A stretch of 64,000 nt of DNA. Source: Flagellimonas alvinocaridis (GTDB lineage: Bacteria; Bacteroidota; Bacteroidia; Flavobacteriales; Flavobacteriaceae). The notes beneath the pieces were generated by a model, which was not told the DNA's origin, made no database searches, and was given only the letters and a program-made list of their open reading frames with translations. Of the stretch, positions 27,171 to 36,545 are shown piece by piece. Location of the stretch: assembly GCF_004916895.1 (NCBI RefSeq), contig NZ_SNTZ01000006.1, forward strand, positions 1 to 64,000, in the 5' to 3' direction. The position numbers were made by a program, and so were the translations under genes. Position 1 is the stretch's first letter. Each line of letters starts with the position of its first letter.

Positions 27171-28604
27171 CTAGTCAAGAAAAAAATCATCCTTGAATCC
27201 AATTAGAAAGAGTTGACGTTTGGCCCTTGTAACCGCTGTGTACAACCATCTTAAATAATCTTTGTCCACCCCATTGGGCAAATAAGGTTGTTCCACAAAA
27301 ACTGTATCCCACTGACCTCCCTGGGACTTATGACAAGTAATCGCGTAAGAAAATTTAACCTGAAGGGCATTAAAAAAACGGTTGTTCTTTACCCCAAGGA
27401 ACTTTTTATATTTTGATTTCTCATGTGCATAATCCTTCATGACCTCTTGATACAGTCTATTACCATCTTCATAGGAAAGTGATGGTGTCTCGGAATTGAT
27501 GGTATCCAAGAGGAGAACTGTTTCAAAAGGTTTCTGATTGGGATAATCCACCATCTTTACCTTCACCTCGGCAAATTTAAAACCATACAGTTCTTTTATC
27601 GACATTAACTCCAAAATCTCAATAATATCGCCATTGGCAATAAATCCAGCTTCCGAATTGGGTCGCAACCAAAAGTAATTGTTCTTCACCACCATCATGT
27701 AGTCTCCAACAGCAATTTCATGGTCCAGAAAGAGTATGCGTTCCCTAATATTCTGATTGTACAGATTGGCACGCTTGTTTGAACGGACTATGATGGCAGT
27801 TTCTTCTTTCCCGTGTTCATGGTAGGAACTGTCTATGGCTTCCTGAATTTCTGTACCATCTACAAGCCTAATGACATCCGTGAATGGGCCTATCTCAAAT
27901 TTAAATTCATCGAAAAAATGACTTTGCAATTGCTCTCGTAGGTTGGTCGCATTGTGTAAAATTCCAGAGTCATCGGTTTGCCGCATCACCTCATCCAATT
28001 CCATACAATTCACTTCCTTATCATAATTAAGGGATAACCGATTTTCATCAAGGGCAGGGCTCAATTCCAATTTCACCGGTGGCAACTGGGCCGTATCCCC
28101 TATCAATACCAACTTGCAATTATGACCCGAATGCACATAAAATATAAGGTCGTCCAACAAAGAACCATTTTCAAAAAGTTTGGAATCTGCTGGACTATCG
28201 GGTATCATGGAGGCTTCATCCACGATAAACAAGGTATTCCTATGCTTGTTGGGGGCCAACACAAATTGTATGCCGCCACCCGACTGTTTCTTTGGAAAGT
28301 ATATCTTCTTATGAATAGTAAAAGCTTGATTTCCAGAGTAAACCGACATTACCTTGGCTGCACGCCCTGTAGGTGCCATGAGCACTGCACTTTTCTTTAT
28401 CTTCCAAAGACTACTCACAATGGTGGCCACTATGGTCGTTTTTCCCGTACCTGCAAACCCCTTAAGCAGGAAAACTTCGTCCTTTTTATCACTCAATACA
28501 AACTGAGCCAATTTGGTCAGGGCCAATTCCTGTTTTTGGGTAGGAATATGGGGAAACTTTTCGGTTAGAATTGCTAAAAATTTTGGTACTGTGGGATGGT
28601 CCAT
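27171..28604 (-). CDS. RecD/Pif1-like ATP-dependent DNA helicase
   Basis: A 477-residue SF1B helicase. Walker A is GFAGTGKTT (about 49-57), Walker B is FIVDEASMIPD, and the C-terminal UvrD_C-like part carries YAITCHKSQGGQWDTVFV and LYTAVTRAKRQLFLIG (motifs V and VI). It lacks the N-terminal helix-hairpin-helix domain of full RecD2, and no RecB/RecC genes are adjacent, so it probably acts alone in DNA repair or replication. It is the first gene of a possible minus-strand unit running to the PlsC-like gene, and is divergent from the membrane protein at 28713. Confidence 0.9.
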   Translation of the reverse strand: MDHPTVPKFLAILTEKFPHIPTQKQELALTKLAQFVLSDKKDEVFLLKGFAGTGKTTIVATIVSSLWKIKKSAVLMAPTGRAAKVMSVYSGNQAFTIHKKIYFPKKQSGGGIQFVLAPNKHRNTLFIVDEASMIPDSPADSKLFENGSLLDDLIFYVHSGHNCKLVLIGDTAQLPPVKLELSPALDENRLSLNYDKEVNCMELDEVMRQTDDSGILHNATNLREQLQSHFFDEFKFEIGPFTDVIRLVDGTEIQEAIDSSYHEHGKEETAIIVRSNKRANLYNQNIRERILFLDHEIAVGDYMMVVKNNYFWLRPNSEAGFIANGDIIEILELMSIKELYGFKFAEVKVKMVDYPNQKPFETVLLLDTINSETPSLSYEDGNRLYQEVMKDYAHEKSKYKKFLGVKNNRFFNALQVKFSYAITCHKSQGGQWDTVFVEQPYLPNGVDKDYLRWLYTAVTRAKRQLFLIGFKDDFFLD

Positions 28605-28664
28605 GAACGACTAAAGTAAGCATGGATTTTTAAAGCAAAAAGTTTCGTGATTAAAAAAAAATTG

Positions 28665-28672
28665 TAGATTTG
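28665..28672 (+). promoter_or_regulatory. Promoter -7 box
   Basis: TAGATTTG fits the TAnnTTTG consensus, with TTTC at 28643-28646 as a weak upstream box 18 nt away. It lies 41 bp upstream of the membrane protein gene at 28713. Confidence 0.45.
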
Positions 28673-28712
28673 TCTGTAACCACTAAATTAACTTAGAAAG
28701 ACAGAAGCAGAT

Positions 28713-29447
28713 ATGTTAAACTTAATCCTTATCGTTGTATTGATTGCCCTTCTGACCATAGGGCTTGTATTCTTGATTGACAGATTTTTACCTCAAAAAA
28801 TAAAGCCTGTTCTCGTTATTGCCTTTGGTCTTTTGAGCATTTTCCTTGGTTATAAAATTTACCAATCCATCAATGCACCCATTGAATTTAACAAAATAAG
28901 AAAAGAAAGATTTTCCCAGGTAATTGCCAAACTTAAGGACATCAGGGATTCCCAAGAAGCATATAAAACCGTTAATGGAAGGTACGCAGGTGATTTCAAC
29001 AGCTTAATTCAATTCATAGATACCGGCAGCTATACAATCACTTCCCAAAAGGATTCTTCCTTCATGAGATTTGACAAAACATATCAGATTGAACTTCAGC
29101 AAGATACCATCATCATCGACACCCTTGGACAGGTAAAGGTGAAAGATTCCTTGTTTGGAGCCGATAACCGGTACAAGACTATGATGGACGTTCCTTTTGC
29201 CCAAAACGGAGAAAAGTTCGAAATGAAAGCGGCCATTATTGATAAGAGTGGATATAAAGCTCCTGTTTTTGAAGCCAAAGTGAAGAAAAATGTTGTTCTG
29301 TATGACCAACCCAAGGATTTATTGGATAGAGAAAATTCGCACCAGAGTGTAGAAGAGGTCAACGGTACAGAGATTAAAGTAGGTTCACTTACCGATGTAA
29401 GCACAAATGGTAACTGGCCCCCTATCTATGACAGAAAAAACAACTGA
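28713..29447 (+). CDS. Membrane-anchored protein, pseudopilin-like middle, unknown function
   Basis: A 244-residue protein with two N-terminal membrane helices (about 3-22 and 29-47) and a large soluble part. Residues 60-95 (RFSQVIAKLKDIRDSQEAY...NGRYAGDFNSLIQFIDTG) resemble the helix and 'NGRYP-DLNSLL' stretch that follows the anchor in type II pseudopilins; this is a loose similarity. Its stop overlaps the following DUF3822 gene by 20 bp. The pair precedes rsmD in many flavobacteria. Its role is unknown, but the link with an ASKHA-like partner is suggestive of an envelope assembly. Confidence 0.8.
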   Translation: MLNLILIVVLIALLTIGLVFLIDRFLPQKIKPVLVIAFGLLSIFLGYKIYQSINAPIEFNKIRKERFSQVIAKLKDIRDSQEAYKTVNGRYAGDFNSLIQFIDTGSYTITSQKDSSFMRFDKTYQIELQQDTIIIDTLGQVKVKDSLFGADNRYKTMMDVPFAQNGEKFEMKAAIIDKSGYKAPVFEAKVKKNVVLYDQPKDLLDRENSHQSVEEVNGTEIKVGSLTDVSTNGNWPPIYDRKNN

Positions 29448-30261
29448 TATAACACAGTCGAAGAAAAATAACACCTTTAGAAAATTGTCCATTCAAGTCG
29501 GCTTGAATGGACTTTCTTTTTGTGTTTTGGACACTATTTCCAAAAAGATATTGGCTTTTGAAAAAATAGCGTTCAAAACACCTTCCACTCCCTATCTCAT
29601 GTTAAAGGAGTTAAAGGGGATGTTCGGTCAAAAGAGTAAAATTGGGAATGAGTTTTCCGAAGTGGTGGTCATCCATAAGAACAATATGTTCAGTTTGGTA
29701 CCCAAACCGCTCTTCAATACCGATGAACTGCCCAACTATTTAAAGTTCAATGCCAAGATTATGGCCAATGACCTTATTGCCCATGATGAAGTTCCCAATC
29801 AGGACATTGTCAATGTCTATGTACCTTATACCAACATCAACAATTACATTTTTGACCTTTTTGGTGAGTTTGAATTCAAACATAGCGGTACGGTCCTCAT
29901 CAATACATTATTGAACCAAAACAGAGTTTCCAACCAACCCGTTTGCTACATTCAGGTGTCCGAAAAGGATATGGAAATGATGGTGGTTTCCGAAAAAAAG
30001 TTGCTTTTTTATAATCAGTTTGAGTACAAAACAAAGGAAGACTTTTTGTACTACCTGCTTTTTAGTCTGGAACAGTTGCAAATAGATTTGACGAAAATCC
30101 AATTAAAGCTTTTTGGAAGCGTAGAAGAAGGGGACGGTATTTACGAATTGTCGCGAAACTATATTGAACATGTATCGGTTTTTGTTCCAGGGAACTTGTC
30201 CTTCCCTTTTGAGCAACTGGCAGACGAAACCATTGACTTCTCCATACTCAGCACGCTCTAA
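29428..30261 (+). CDS. DUF3822 family protein (ASKHA-fold, PilM-like)
   Basis: A 277-residue protein that matches the Bacteroidota DUF3822 family: KLSIQVGLNGLSFCVLD near residue 20, NVYVPYTNINNYIFDLFG near 135, and a C-terminal KIQLKLFGSVEEGD stretch. Family members have an actin/hexokinase-like duplicated fold reminiscent of PilM/GspL cytoplasmic proteins. No classical ATP motif is visible. ATG 29428 overlaps the end of the membrane protein gene. Its last base is the first base of the rsmD start codon (TAATG), so translation is coupled. Confidence 0.85.
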   Translation: MTEKTTDITQSKKNNTFRKLSIQVGLNGLSFCVLDTISKKILAFEKIAFKTPSTPYLMLKELKGMFGQKSKIGNEFSEVVVIHKNNMFSLVPKPLFNTDELPNYLKFNAKIMANDLIAHDEVPNQDIVNVYVPYTNINNYIFDLFGEFEFKHSGTVLINTLLNQNRVSNQPVCYIQVSEKDMEMMVVSEKKLLFYNQFEYKTKEDFLYYLLFSLEQLQIDLTKIQLKLFGSVEEGDGIYELSRNYIEHVSVFVPGNLSFPFEQLADETIDFSILSTL

Positions 30262-30797
30262 TGCGAATTATCTCTGGAAAATATAAAGGGAAACGCATAA
30301 CAGCTCCTAAAAAACTTCCCGTACGTCCTACCACGGATATGGCCAAGGAAGGGCTTTTCAACATCCTTAACAATCGCTTTTATTTTGATGGACTTAAGGT
30401 GTTGGATCTCTTTTCCGGGACCGGGAACATCAGTTTTGAATTTGCATCACGGGATGCTGGCGAAATATTGGCCGTGGACAGTTTTGCCGGCTGTGTACAT
30501 TTCATCTCTAAAACAGCCAAGGAAATGGACCTATCCATTATCCCCATTAAGGCCGATGTATTTAAATTTTTACAGCGAACTTCGGATACCTTTGATATCA
30601 TATTTGCTGACCCTCCATACGATTTTGAAGAGGACAAATTTTTAAATATTGCCCATTTGGTTTTTGAAAGACAACTACTACTTGAAGATGGCCTTTTGGT
30701 CATTGAACATTCAGATAAGACCAATTTGTCCCATCATCCCCATTTTTCAGAAAGTCGAAAATACGGAGGAAGTGTGTTCAGCTTTTTTGAAGCTTAA
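30261..30797 (+). CDS. rsmD: 16S rRNA (guanine(966)-N(2))-methyltransferase
   Basis: A 178-residue SAM-dependent methyltransferase that modifies G966 of 16S rRNA in the 30S subunit. It has the RsmD opening MRIISGKYKGKRITAPK, the SAM loop VLDLFSGTGNISFE and the catalytic FADPPYDF motif. The start overlaps DUF3822 by one base. Its stop codon nearly touches the 3' end of rnpB on the other strand. Confidence 0.95.
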   Translation: MRIISGKYKGKRITAPKKLPVRPTTDMAKEGLFNILNNRFYFDGLKVLDLFSGTGNISFEFASRDAGEILAVDSFAGCVHFISKTAKEMDLSIIPIKADVFKFLQRTSDTFDIIFADPPYDFEEDKFLNIAHLVFERQLLLEDGLLVIEHSDKTNLSHHPHFSESRKYGGSVFSFFEA

Positions 30798-30799
30798 AA

Positions 30800-31096
30800 A
30801 AGCAGGCCATAAGCCGGATTCTGTCGAGCCTTACCATTTATCTAGACTTTTGGTTGCCCAAAAGCTCTAACCGCCTACCCTCCAACTTGGGCGTGCAGCC
30901 CTCAAGCATTGGTTTACATGGCGTTTCACCGCATAGAGTTTACCTGATTTCACTACAGCCGAACTGTACTTGCTTTCTGTTGCACTGGTCCTCGCCTTTC
31001 GGCGGACGGGCGTTACCCGCTATGCCGCACTATGGTGTCCGGACTTTCCTCTTCAGCCTTGGTTACCCAAAACCGCAGCGGTAAGGTGGCCTGCTG
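30800..31096 (-). ncRNA. rnpB: RNase P RNA (type A)
   Basis: The ribozyme subunit of RNase P, which trims the 5' leader of pre-tRNAs. On the minus strand the conserved GAGGAAAGTCCGGACACC core and the 3' CGACAGAATCCGGCTTA block are both present. Helix P1 pairs GCAGGCCA (31087-31094) with TGGCCTGC (30802-30809). The 3' arm of P1 is followed by a T-run, so P1 and the T-run also end transcription. The promoter box TACCTTTG at 31101-31108 fixes the 5' end near 31096. End positions are good to a few bases. Confidence 0.95.
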
Positions 31097-31100
31097 GCGG

Positions 31101-31108
31101 CAAAGGTA
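31101..31108 (-). promoter_or_regulatory. rnpB promoter -7 box
   Basis: On the minus strand TACCTTTG matches TAnnTTTG exactly and sits about 6 bp upstream of the inferred RNase P RNA 5' end. A T-rich stretch takes the place of the upstream TTTG box. Confidence 0.65.
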
Positions 31109-31205
31109 ACTTAATTGTTAATAAAAAAAAGGTTCCTAGAGCCAGCAGATACAACTTTGATGCATGCTATTTTTATATTTGTAGAAACTCAATTAGTACC
31201 AGATT

Positions 31206-32942
31206 TTGGAACCCTTTATTGTTTCAGCAAGAAAATATCGTCCCCAGACGTTTAAGGATGTAGTGGGCCAAGCGGCCATTACCAATACCTTGTTGAATGC
31301 CATAGAGAATAACCACTTGGCGCAGGCACTTTTGTTTTGCGGACCGCGGGGCGTAGGAAAGACTACATGTGCCCGAATCTTGGCCAAAAAGATAAACCAG
31401 GATGGTACAGAAAGGGAAGATGAGGATTTCGCCTTTAATATTTTTGAGCTTGATGCTGCCTCCAACAATTCTGTAGATGACATCCGAAGCCTGATTGATC
31501 AGGTTCGGATACCTCCGCAGGTAGGAAAATACAAGGTTTACATCATTGATGAGGTACACATGCTCTCCCAATCAGCGTTCAATGCTTTTTTAAAGACATT
31601 GGAAGAGCCTCCTAAGCATGCTATCTTTATATTGGCAACCACGGAAAAGCACAAAATAATCCCCACTATTCTGTCCCGATGTCAGATATTCGATTTCAAG
31701 CGCATTACCGTAAAGGATGCCTCTGAATATCTAAAATACATAGCTGAGCAACAAGGAATTGAAGCCGAGGAAAGCGCTTTGCATATTATTGCACAAAAAG
31801 CGGACGGAGCCATGCGAGATGCCCTTTCCATTTTTGATAGGGTAGTTAGTTTTTCTGGTAAGGAACTAACCCGAAAAGCCGTTACCGAAAACCTGAACGT
31901 GCTCGATTACGACACTTACTTTTCTGCTACGGACTTTATTCTGGATAACAACATCCCGGAACTTTTGATACTTCTCAATGAAACCCTGTCCTACGGTTTT
32001 GATGGACATCACTTTATTACTGGGTTAGCTTCTCACTTTAGGGACCTAATGGTATGTCAGCATGCGGAGACCATTGAATTATTGGAAGTTGGTGAAGATG
32101 TAAAACAACATTATAAGGAACAAGCCGGAAAAGCCTCAAAAACGTTTCTATTGCAAGCCATAGATATGGCCAATGATTGCGATCTAAAATATAAGTCCAG
32201 TAAAAACCAACGTTTATTGGTTGAACTCACCCTTATGAAATTAGCCTCCATCACTTTCGATGGAGAAAAAAAAAACTCTAATTTCATAATCCCGGCTTCC
32301 CACTTTTCTATAAAGGTCCCAAAAAATGGCATTTCTGTTCCCAAAATAAATGAGCAACCTAAGGTAGAAGTAGAAATTGCTCCGCCAACTACTTCGAAAC
32401 CATCAAAAACCGAAGAGACTGTCGTTCAAGAGCATAAGGAACCCCAAAAAACAGTAAAGAAGATTAATATCATATCTTCTGAAAAAAGAGTTTCCGGGTT
32501 ATCCCTATCCAGTATCAAGGCCAAAAAAGCCCATGAAAACACCAAAGCTCCCGAGGTTGACCATGACGAGCTTCCAAAGGAAATTTTTACGGAAGAGGAA
32601 ATGCAACAACATTGGGATGATTTTGTAGACCAATTAGAACAAAAAGGGCGAAAAATACTGGCCAGCAACCTTCAGACCGATGTGCCCAAATTAAAAAATG
32701 ACCATACCATCTGGATAGAACTTCCCAATAGCACCATGAAAAAAGAGGTGGAACGGGAACAAAGCCTAATGCTGGATTACTTAAAGGAGAAACTGAACAA
32801 CTATTCCATTAGCCTACATATTACCGTAAATGAGGAAGTGGCCAAAAAATTCGCCTTTACTCCTGAGGAAAAATACCAAAAGCTTCGGGAAAAGAACCCG
32901 GCCATAGATTTACTCAGGAAGGAGTTCGACCTAGATTTTTAA
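31206..32942 (+). CDS. dnaX: DNA polymerase III subunit gamma/tau
   Basis: A 578-residue clamp-loader subunit. The AAA+ part (about 1-230) has Walker A GPRGVGKT (46-53), DEVHMLSQSAFNAFLKTLEE and the SRC motif LSRCQIFDF; the linker (about 380-450) is charged and low-complexity; the C-terminal 110 residues form a tau-like domain. The four-Cys zinc module that follows Walker A in enterics is missing: only C45 and C55 are present and the loop is a short acidic stretch, as seems normal in flavobacteria. The start is TTG 31206 (MEPFIVSARKYRPQTF), required to keep the conserved N-terminus. Confidence 0.95.
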   Translation: MEPFIVSARKYRPQTFKDVVGQAAITNTLLNAIENNHLAQALLFCGPRGVGKTTCARILAKKINQDGTEREDEDFAFNIFELDAASNNSVDDIRSLIDQVRIPPQVGKYKVYIIDEVHMLSQSAFNAFLKTLEEPPKHAIFILATTEKHKIIPTILSRCQIFDFKRITVKDASEYLKYIAEQQGIEAEESALHIIAQKADGAMRDALSIFDRVVSFSGKELTRKAVTENLNVLDYDTYFSATDFILDNNIPELLILLNETLSYGFDGHHFITGLASHFRDLMVCQHAETIELLEVGEDVKQHYKEQAGKASKTFLLQAIDMANDCDLKYKSSKNQRLLVELTLMKLASITFDGEKKNSNFIIPASHFSIKVPKNGISVPKINEQPKVEVEIAPPTTSKPSKTEETVVQEHKEPQKTVKKINIISSEKRVSGLSLSSIKAKKAHENTKAPEVDHDELPKEIFTEEEMQQHWDDFVDQLEQKGRKILASNLQTDVPKLKNDHTIWIELPNSTMKKEVEREQSLMLDYLKEKLNNYSISLHITVNEEVAKKFAFTPEEKYQKLREKNPAIDLLRKEFDLDF

Positions 32943-32956
32943 CGGTACCATTACAT

Positions 32957-32964
32957 TATCTTTG
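32957..32964 (+). promoter_or_regulatory. Promoter -7 box upstream of miaE
   Basis: TATCTTTG fits TAnnTTTG 25 bp ahead of the miaE start codon and 14 bp after the dnaX stop. No clear upstream box was seen. Confidence 0.4.
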
Positions 32965-32989
32965 TATTTGAAAATAAAAAAGTGCCATT

Positions 32990-33571
32990 ATGCTAGGGCT
33001 TAAATTACCAACTGACCCAAGATGGGTAAACATTGTTGAAAAGAATATAGAGGAAATCCTTACCGACCACGCATATTGCGAGCAAAAAGCAGCCAGTACG
33101 GCCATTTCGCTTATTATTGGTTTTCCCGAAAAATCAGAGTTGGTAAAGGAAATGACTGCTCTAGCACGCGAAGAAATGGGGCACTTTAACATGGTGCACG
33201 ACAAAATCTTAAAAAGAGGTTGGGTCTTAGGGCGCGAACGAAAGGACGAGTATGTGATTGAGTTGATGAAGTTTTTCCCAAAAGGAGGTAGCAAAGAAAC
33301 CCATTTGGTACATAAGCTGCTCTATGCCGCTTTGATAGAAGCCCGTAGCTGCGAACGTTTCCGATTGCTTTCCGAAGAAATTGCAGATGAAGAACTCTCC
33401 GAATTTTATCGCAATCTTATGGTAAGCGAAGCCAACCATTATACCATGTTCCTAAAGTTCGCCCGAAAATATGGAAACAAAGAAGAGGTAGAACAAAAAT
33501 GGCAAGATCTATTGGAGTATGAAGCCGGCCTTATGAAAGATTTGGGCAAAAAGGAAACCATGCACGGTTAG
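32990..33571 (+). CDS. miaE: tRNA-(ms2io6A)-hydroxylase
   Basis: A 193-residue non-haem di-iron enzyme that hydroxylates the isopentenyl group of ms2i6A37 in tRNA, using oxygen. The four-helix ferritin-like fold carries the expected ligands: EQKAAS, REEMGHFNMVH (ExxH), EARSCERF and SEANHYTMF (ExxH). Length and opening (LGLKLPTDPRWVNIVEKN) fit the family. It overlaps the convergent ppx-like gene by 4 bp. Confidence 0.93.
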   Translation: MLGLKLPTDPRWVNIVEKNIEEILTDHAYCEQKAASTAISLIIGFPEKSELVKEMTALAREEMGHFNMVHDKILKRGWVLGRERKDEYVIELMKFFPKGGSKETHLVHKLLYAALIEARSCERFRLLSEEIADEELSEFYRNLMVSEANHYTMFLKFARKYGNKEEVEQKWQDLLEYEAGLMKDLGKKETMHG

Positions 33572-34455
33572 GCCTCTTGATAATATAGGGTTTTGATCAT
33601 TCCATCGGCCAAGCCTATTTTGGGTACATGAATTTTCTTGGCCCTGCTCCACTTCGCCGCATTCAAGAATATTTTGGTTGCAGGTATGATTACATCCGCC
33701 CGGTCTTGGTTTAGACCTAACTCGGCAATTCGGTCTTCATAATCCATACTGTTCAGAAAATGATACTGGGCATTCAACCAGATATAGGACAAAGGCTGCC
33801 CAATTTTTCTACCGGACATCTTGTGGAGCTTATTAATGTTTCCTCCCGAACCAATAATTTCAAGCTGCCTATCCTGTCCAATGTGGGATATTATCCAGGA
33901 TTTAATATCATCCCAAACTGTTTCCGTGACCAAATTGTTCAGAATACGTACTGTTCCTATTTCAAAAGAACGGGACAGAACGGGTGCTCCCTTATCAAAA
34001 ATTGTAAATTCCGTACTTCCTCCACCTACATCAACGTAGAGATATAAACGGTCCGTCTTAATGACATCCTTTAAATCTGTGGAAGTAATAATCTCAGCTT
34101 CACGTTTGCCATCTATAATCTCTATTTTAATATTGGATTCTTGTTGAATCCGTTCAATGATTTCCCGGCCATTTTTTGCATCGCGCAGTGCAGAAGTGGC
34201 ACAGGCCATGTACTTTTCCACACCATAAACCTGCATTAGAAGGTCAAAGGATTGCATGGTTTTAATGAGACGTTTTAGGCTGATATCTGAAATAGCACCC
34301 CGTAAAAAAGCATCTTCCCCTAATCGTACAGGCACCCTTACCAGTTCACTCTTCTTGAAAAGCGTAGGCCTGTCTTTCTGTTCTATGACGTTATTGATGA
34401 GCAACCGTATAGCATTGGACCCAATGTCTATAGCCGCAAATTTTCGTATGACCAA
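33568..34455 (-). CDS. ppx: Ppx/GppA family exopolyphosphatase
   Basis: A 295-residue ASKHA phosphatase. The phosphate-1 motif is FAAIDIGSNAIRLLI (about 6-20) and the phosphate-2 motif is YLYVDVGGGSTEFTIF (about 137-152). It lacks the C-terminal HD-like extension of enteric Ppx, as is common in Bacteroidota. It hydrolyses polyphosphate, or possibly pppGpp. It lies 11 bp downstream of ppk1, which supports polyphosphate as substrate. Confidence 0.9.
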   Translation of the reverse strand: MVIRKFAAIDIGSNAIRLLINNVIEQKDRPTLFKKSELVRVPVRLGEDAFLRGAISDISLKRLIKTMQSFDLLMQVYGVEKYMACATSALRDAKNGREIIERIQQESNIKIEIIDGKREAEIITSTDLKDVIKTDRLYLYVDVGGGSTEFTIFDKGAPVLSRSFEIGTVRILNNLVTETVWDDIKSWIISHIGQDRQLEIIGSGGNINKLHKMSGRKIGQPLSYIWLNAQYHFLNSMDYEDRIAELGLNQDRADVIIPATKIFLNAAKWSRAKKIHVPKIGLADGMIKTLYYQEA

Positions 34456-34466
34456 ATTTCAAAGTT

Positions 34467-36542
34467 TTAGGATTGCAGTTTCCTCTGATAGTAATGGTAC
34501 AATTCAAATTGAGATCTTAATTCTGGCTCACCCTTTGGACGCTGTCTGTACGCATTGTCCTGTTTATCTGAAAACACACGGGCCTTGAGGTTGTCCATCC
34601 ATGAGATTTCAAAGGTATCCAACATTTCCTGTTTTATTTCAGGATCGTAAATAGGGCAACCAACTTCTACCCTAAAGTCGAGGTTTCGTGTCATCCAATC
34701 TGCCGAAGAAATGTAAACCTTTGGGTCTCCCCCGTTGCCAAAAATGAACAATCTGGGGTGTTCCAAAAATTTATCCACTATACTAATGGCCTCAATGTTC
34801 TCACTCATGCCTGGAACACCTGGCACAAGGCAACAAATTCCCCTCACGATCATTTGGATCTTCACACCTGCCCTACTGGCTTCATACAGCTTATCTACCA
34901 TCTTGTACGAAGTAAGACTGTTCATCTTTATTTTGATGTAGGCCTCGCGTCCTGCCTTAGCATTATTGATTTCCTTATCAATGAGTTTAATAAAAGTGGA
35001 CTTGGTATAATGCGGCGATACAATCAAGTGTTTGTACTTATTGATTTTATAATTGGTCTCAAAAAAGCCAAAAACCTTGTTCATGTCCTTAAGAATACCA
35101 TCATGAGCGGTAAATAACGTATAGTCTGTATAGATTTTTGCTGTGGACTCATTGAAGTTTCCTGTACTGATGAAACCATACCTTCGTATTCCATGGGCTT
35201 CTTCACGCTCAATCAAACAAATCTTGCTATGCACTTTTAGCCCAGGAACACCAAAAATTAAATTAATGCCCTCTGCTTGAAGCTGGTTGGCATACTCAAT
35301 ATTGGCCTGCTCATCAAACCGGGCCTGAAGCTCAATTTGTACCGTAACCTGTTTTCCATTCTTTACCGCGTTTATTAAAGCGGAAGCTATTTGGCTATCA
35401 TTTGCCAATCTATACACAGTGATTTTGATGGTCCTCACCTTGGGGTCCAATGCTGCTTCCCTTAAAAACTTGGTCACATAGCTAAAAGTATGATAGGGTG
35501 CATAGATCATATAATCCTTGTGGGCTATCATTTCCAAAAGACTTCCCTTCATGCTCAGTCCTTTTACCGGTAAGGGATTAATCTTTTCGTACATAAGGTC
35601 GTGTCTACCCAAACTTGGAAAGCCCATGTAATCGCGTCGATTATGGTAACGTCCTCCAGGAATCACACTATCCGTTCCCATGATATCCATCTTTTCCTTG
35701 AGAAACTGGAGTGTGTCCTTATCTATATTTTTATCGTAGACAAAACGAACCGGGTCACTTATTTTTCTATGCTCAACGCTGGAGGATATTTTTTCTATAA
35801 AACTCTTGCTCAGGTCGTTGTCTATATCCAGTTCGGCGTCCCGGGTTATCTTGATCATATGGGCCGAAATGGATTCAAATTCGAACATGGTGAAGACACT
35901 ATCCAAGCAGAACCGTATCAAATCATCCAAAATGATGATATAATCCTTATCGCCTTCCTTTGGCAAGACCACAAAGCGGTCTATCCCTTTTGGTATCTCA
36001 ATTAGGGCGTATCGGTTATGTTTCCCATTTCCAGAACCATTTTTCATAACGATCTTTACCGCCAAATAGGCCGCTGTATCTTTCAGAATGGGAAACTCTG
36101 TAAGATCGTTCAGGATAATGGTCATCAACTCTTGGTTGACCTTGTGGAAGAAATAATCCCGTATAAATTCGGCTTGGTTCTCGTTGACTTCCTTTTCATT
36201 GATGATGAAAATGTTTTCAGATTCGAGTTCCTTTTCAATGGTCTTAAAAATTTCAAGGCTACGGGCCTGCTGGGCAATCACAATTTTGGTGATCTCTTCC
36301 AAAAGATCTTTTGCTCTTTCTCCCCCTAAGACACTTTTCCCGGTTTTTCCCGCATCCACAATGCGTTTTACCGTGGCATATCTAACTTTAAAGAATTCAT
36401 CAAGGTTATTGCTGAAAATCCCCAAAAACCGAAGTCGGTCAATCAAGGGCACTTTCTTGTCGGCACTTTCCTGAAGTACCCGCGCATTAAAATGCAACCA
36501 GCTGATTTCCCTATTTATATATTCATTCTTTGTTTTGACCAT
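34467..36542 (-). CDS. ppk1: Polyphosphate kinase 1
   Basis: A 691-residue PPK1, which reversibly makes polyphosphate from ATP. The N-terminal domain starts with YINREISWLHFNARVLQE. The catalytic C-terminal half holds GLKVHSKICLIERE, whose His is the expected phospho-acceptor, and GFISTGNFNESTAKIYTD. Normal family length. The order sixA - ppk1 - ppx on one strand, with gaps of 3 and 11 bp, indicates an operon for polyphosphate turnover. Confidence 0.96.
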   Translation of the reverse strand: MVKTKNEYINREISWLHFNARVLQESADKKVPLIDRLRFLGIFSNNLDEFFKVRYATVKRIVDAGKTGKSVLGGERAKDLLEEITKIVIAQQARSLEIFKTIEKELESENIFIINEKEVNENQAEFIRDYFFHKVNQELMTIILNDLTEFPILKDTAAYLAVKIVMKNGSGNGKHNRYALIEIPKGIDRFVVLPKEGDKDYIIILDDLIRFCLDSVFTMFEFESISAHMIKITRDAELDIDNDLSKSFIEKISSSVEHRKISDPVRFVYDKNIDKDTLQFLKEKMDIMGTDSVIPGGRYHNRRDYMGFPSLGRHDLMYEKINPLPVKGLSMKGSLLEMIAHKDYMIYAPYHTFSYVTKFLREAALDPKVRTIKITVYRLANDSQIASALINAVKNGKQVTVQIELQARFDEQANIEYANQLQAEGINLIFGVPGLKVHSKICLIEREEAHGIRRYGFISTGNFNESTAKIYTDYTLFTAHDGILKDMNKVFGFFETNYKINKYKHLIVSPHYTKSTFIKLIDKEINNAKAGREAYIKIKMNSLTSYKMVDKLYEASRAGVKIQMIVRGICCLVPGVPGMSENIEAISIVDKFLEHPRLFIFGNGGDPKVYISSADWMTRNLDFRVEVGCPIYDPEIKQEMLDTFEISWMDNLKARVFSDKQDNAYRQRPKGEPELRSQFELYHYYQRKLQS

Positions 36543-36545
36543 TAT

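Noticed and set aside
30854..31263. Reading frames across the RNase P RNA
   Set aside because: They lie on the non-coding complement of rnpB and are explained by the RNA.
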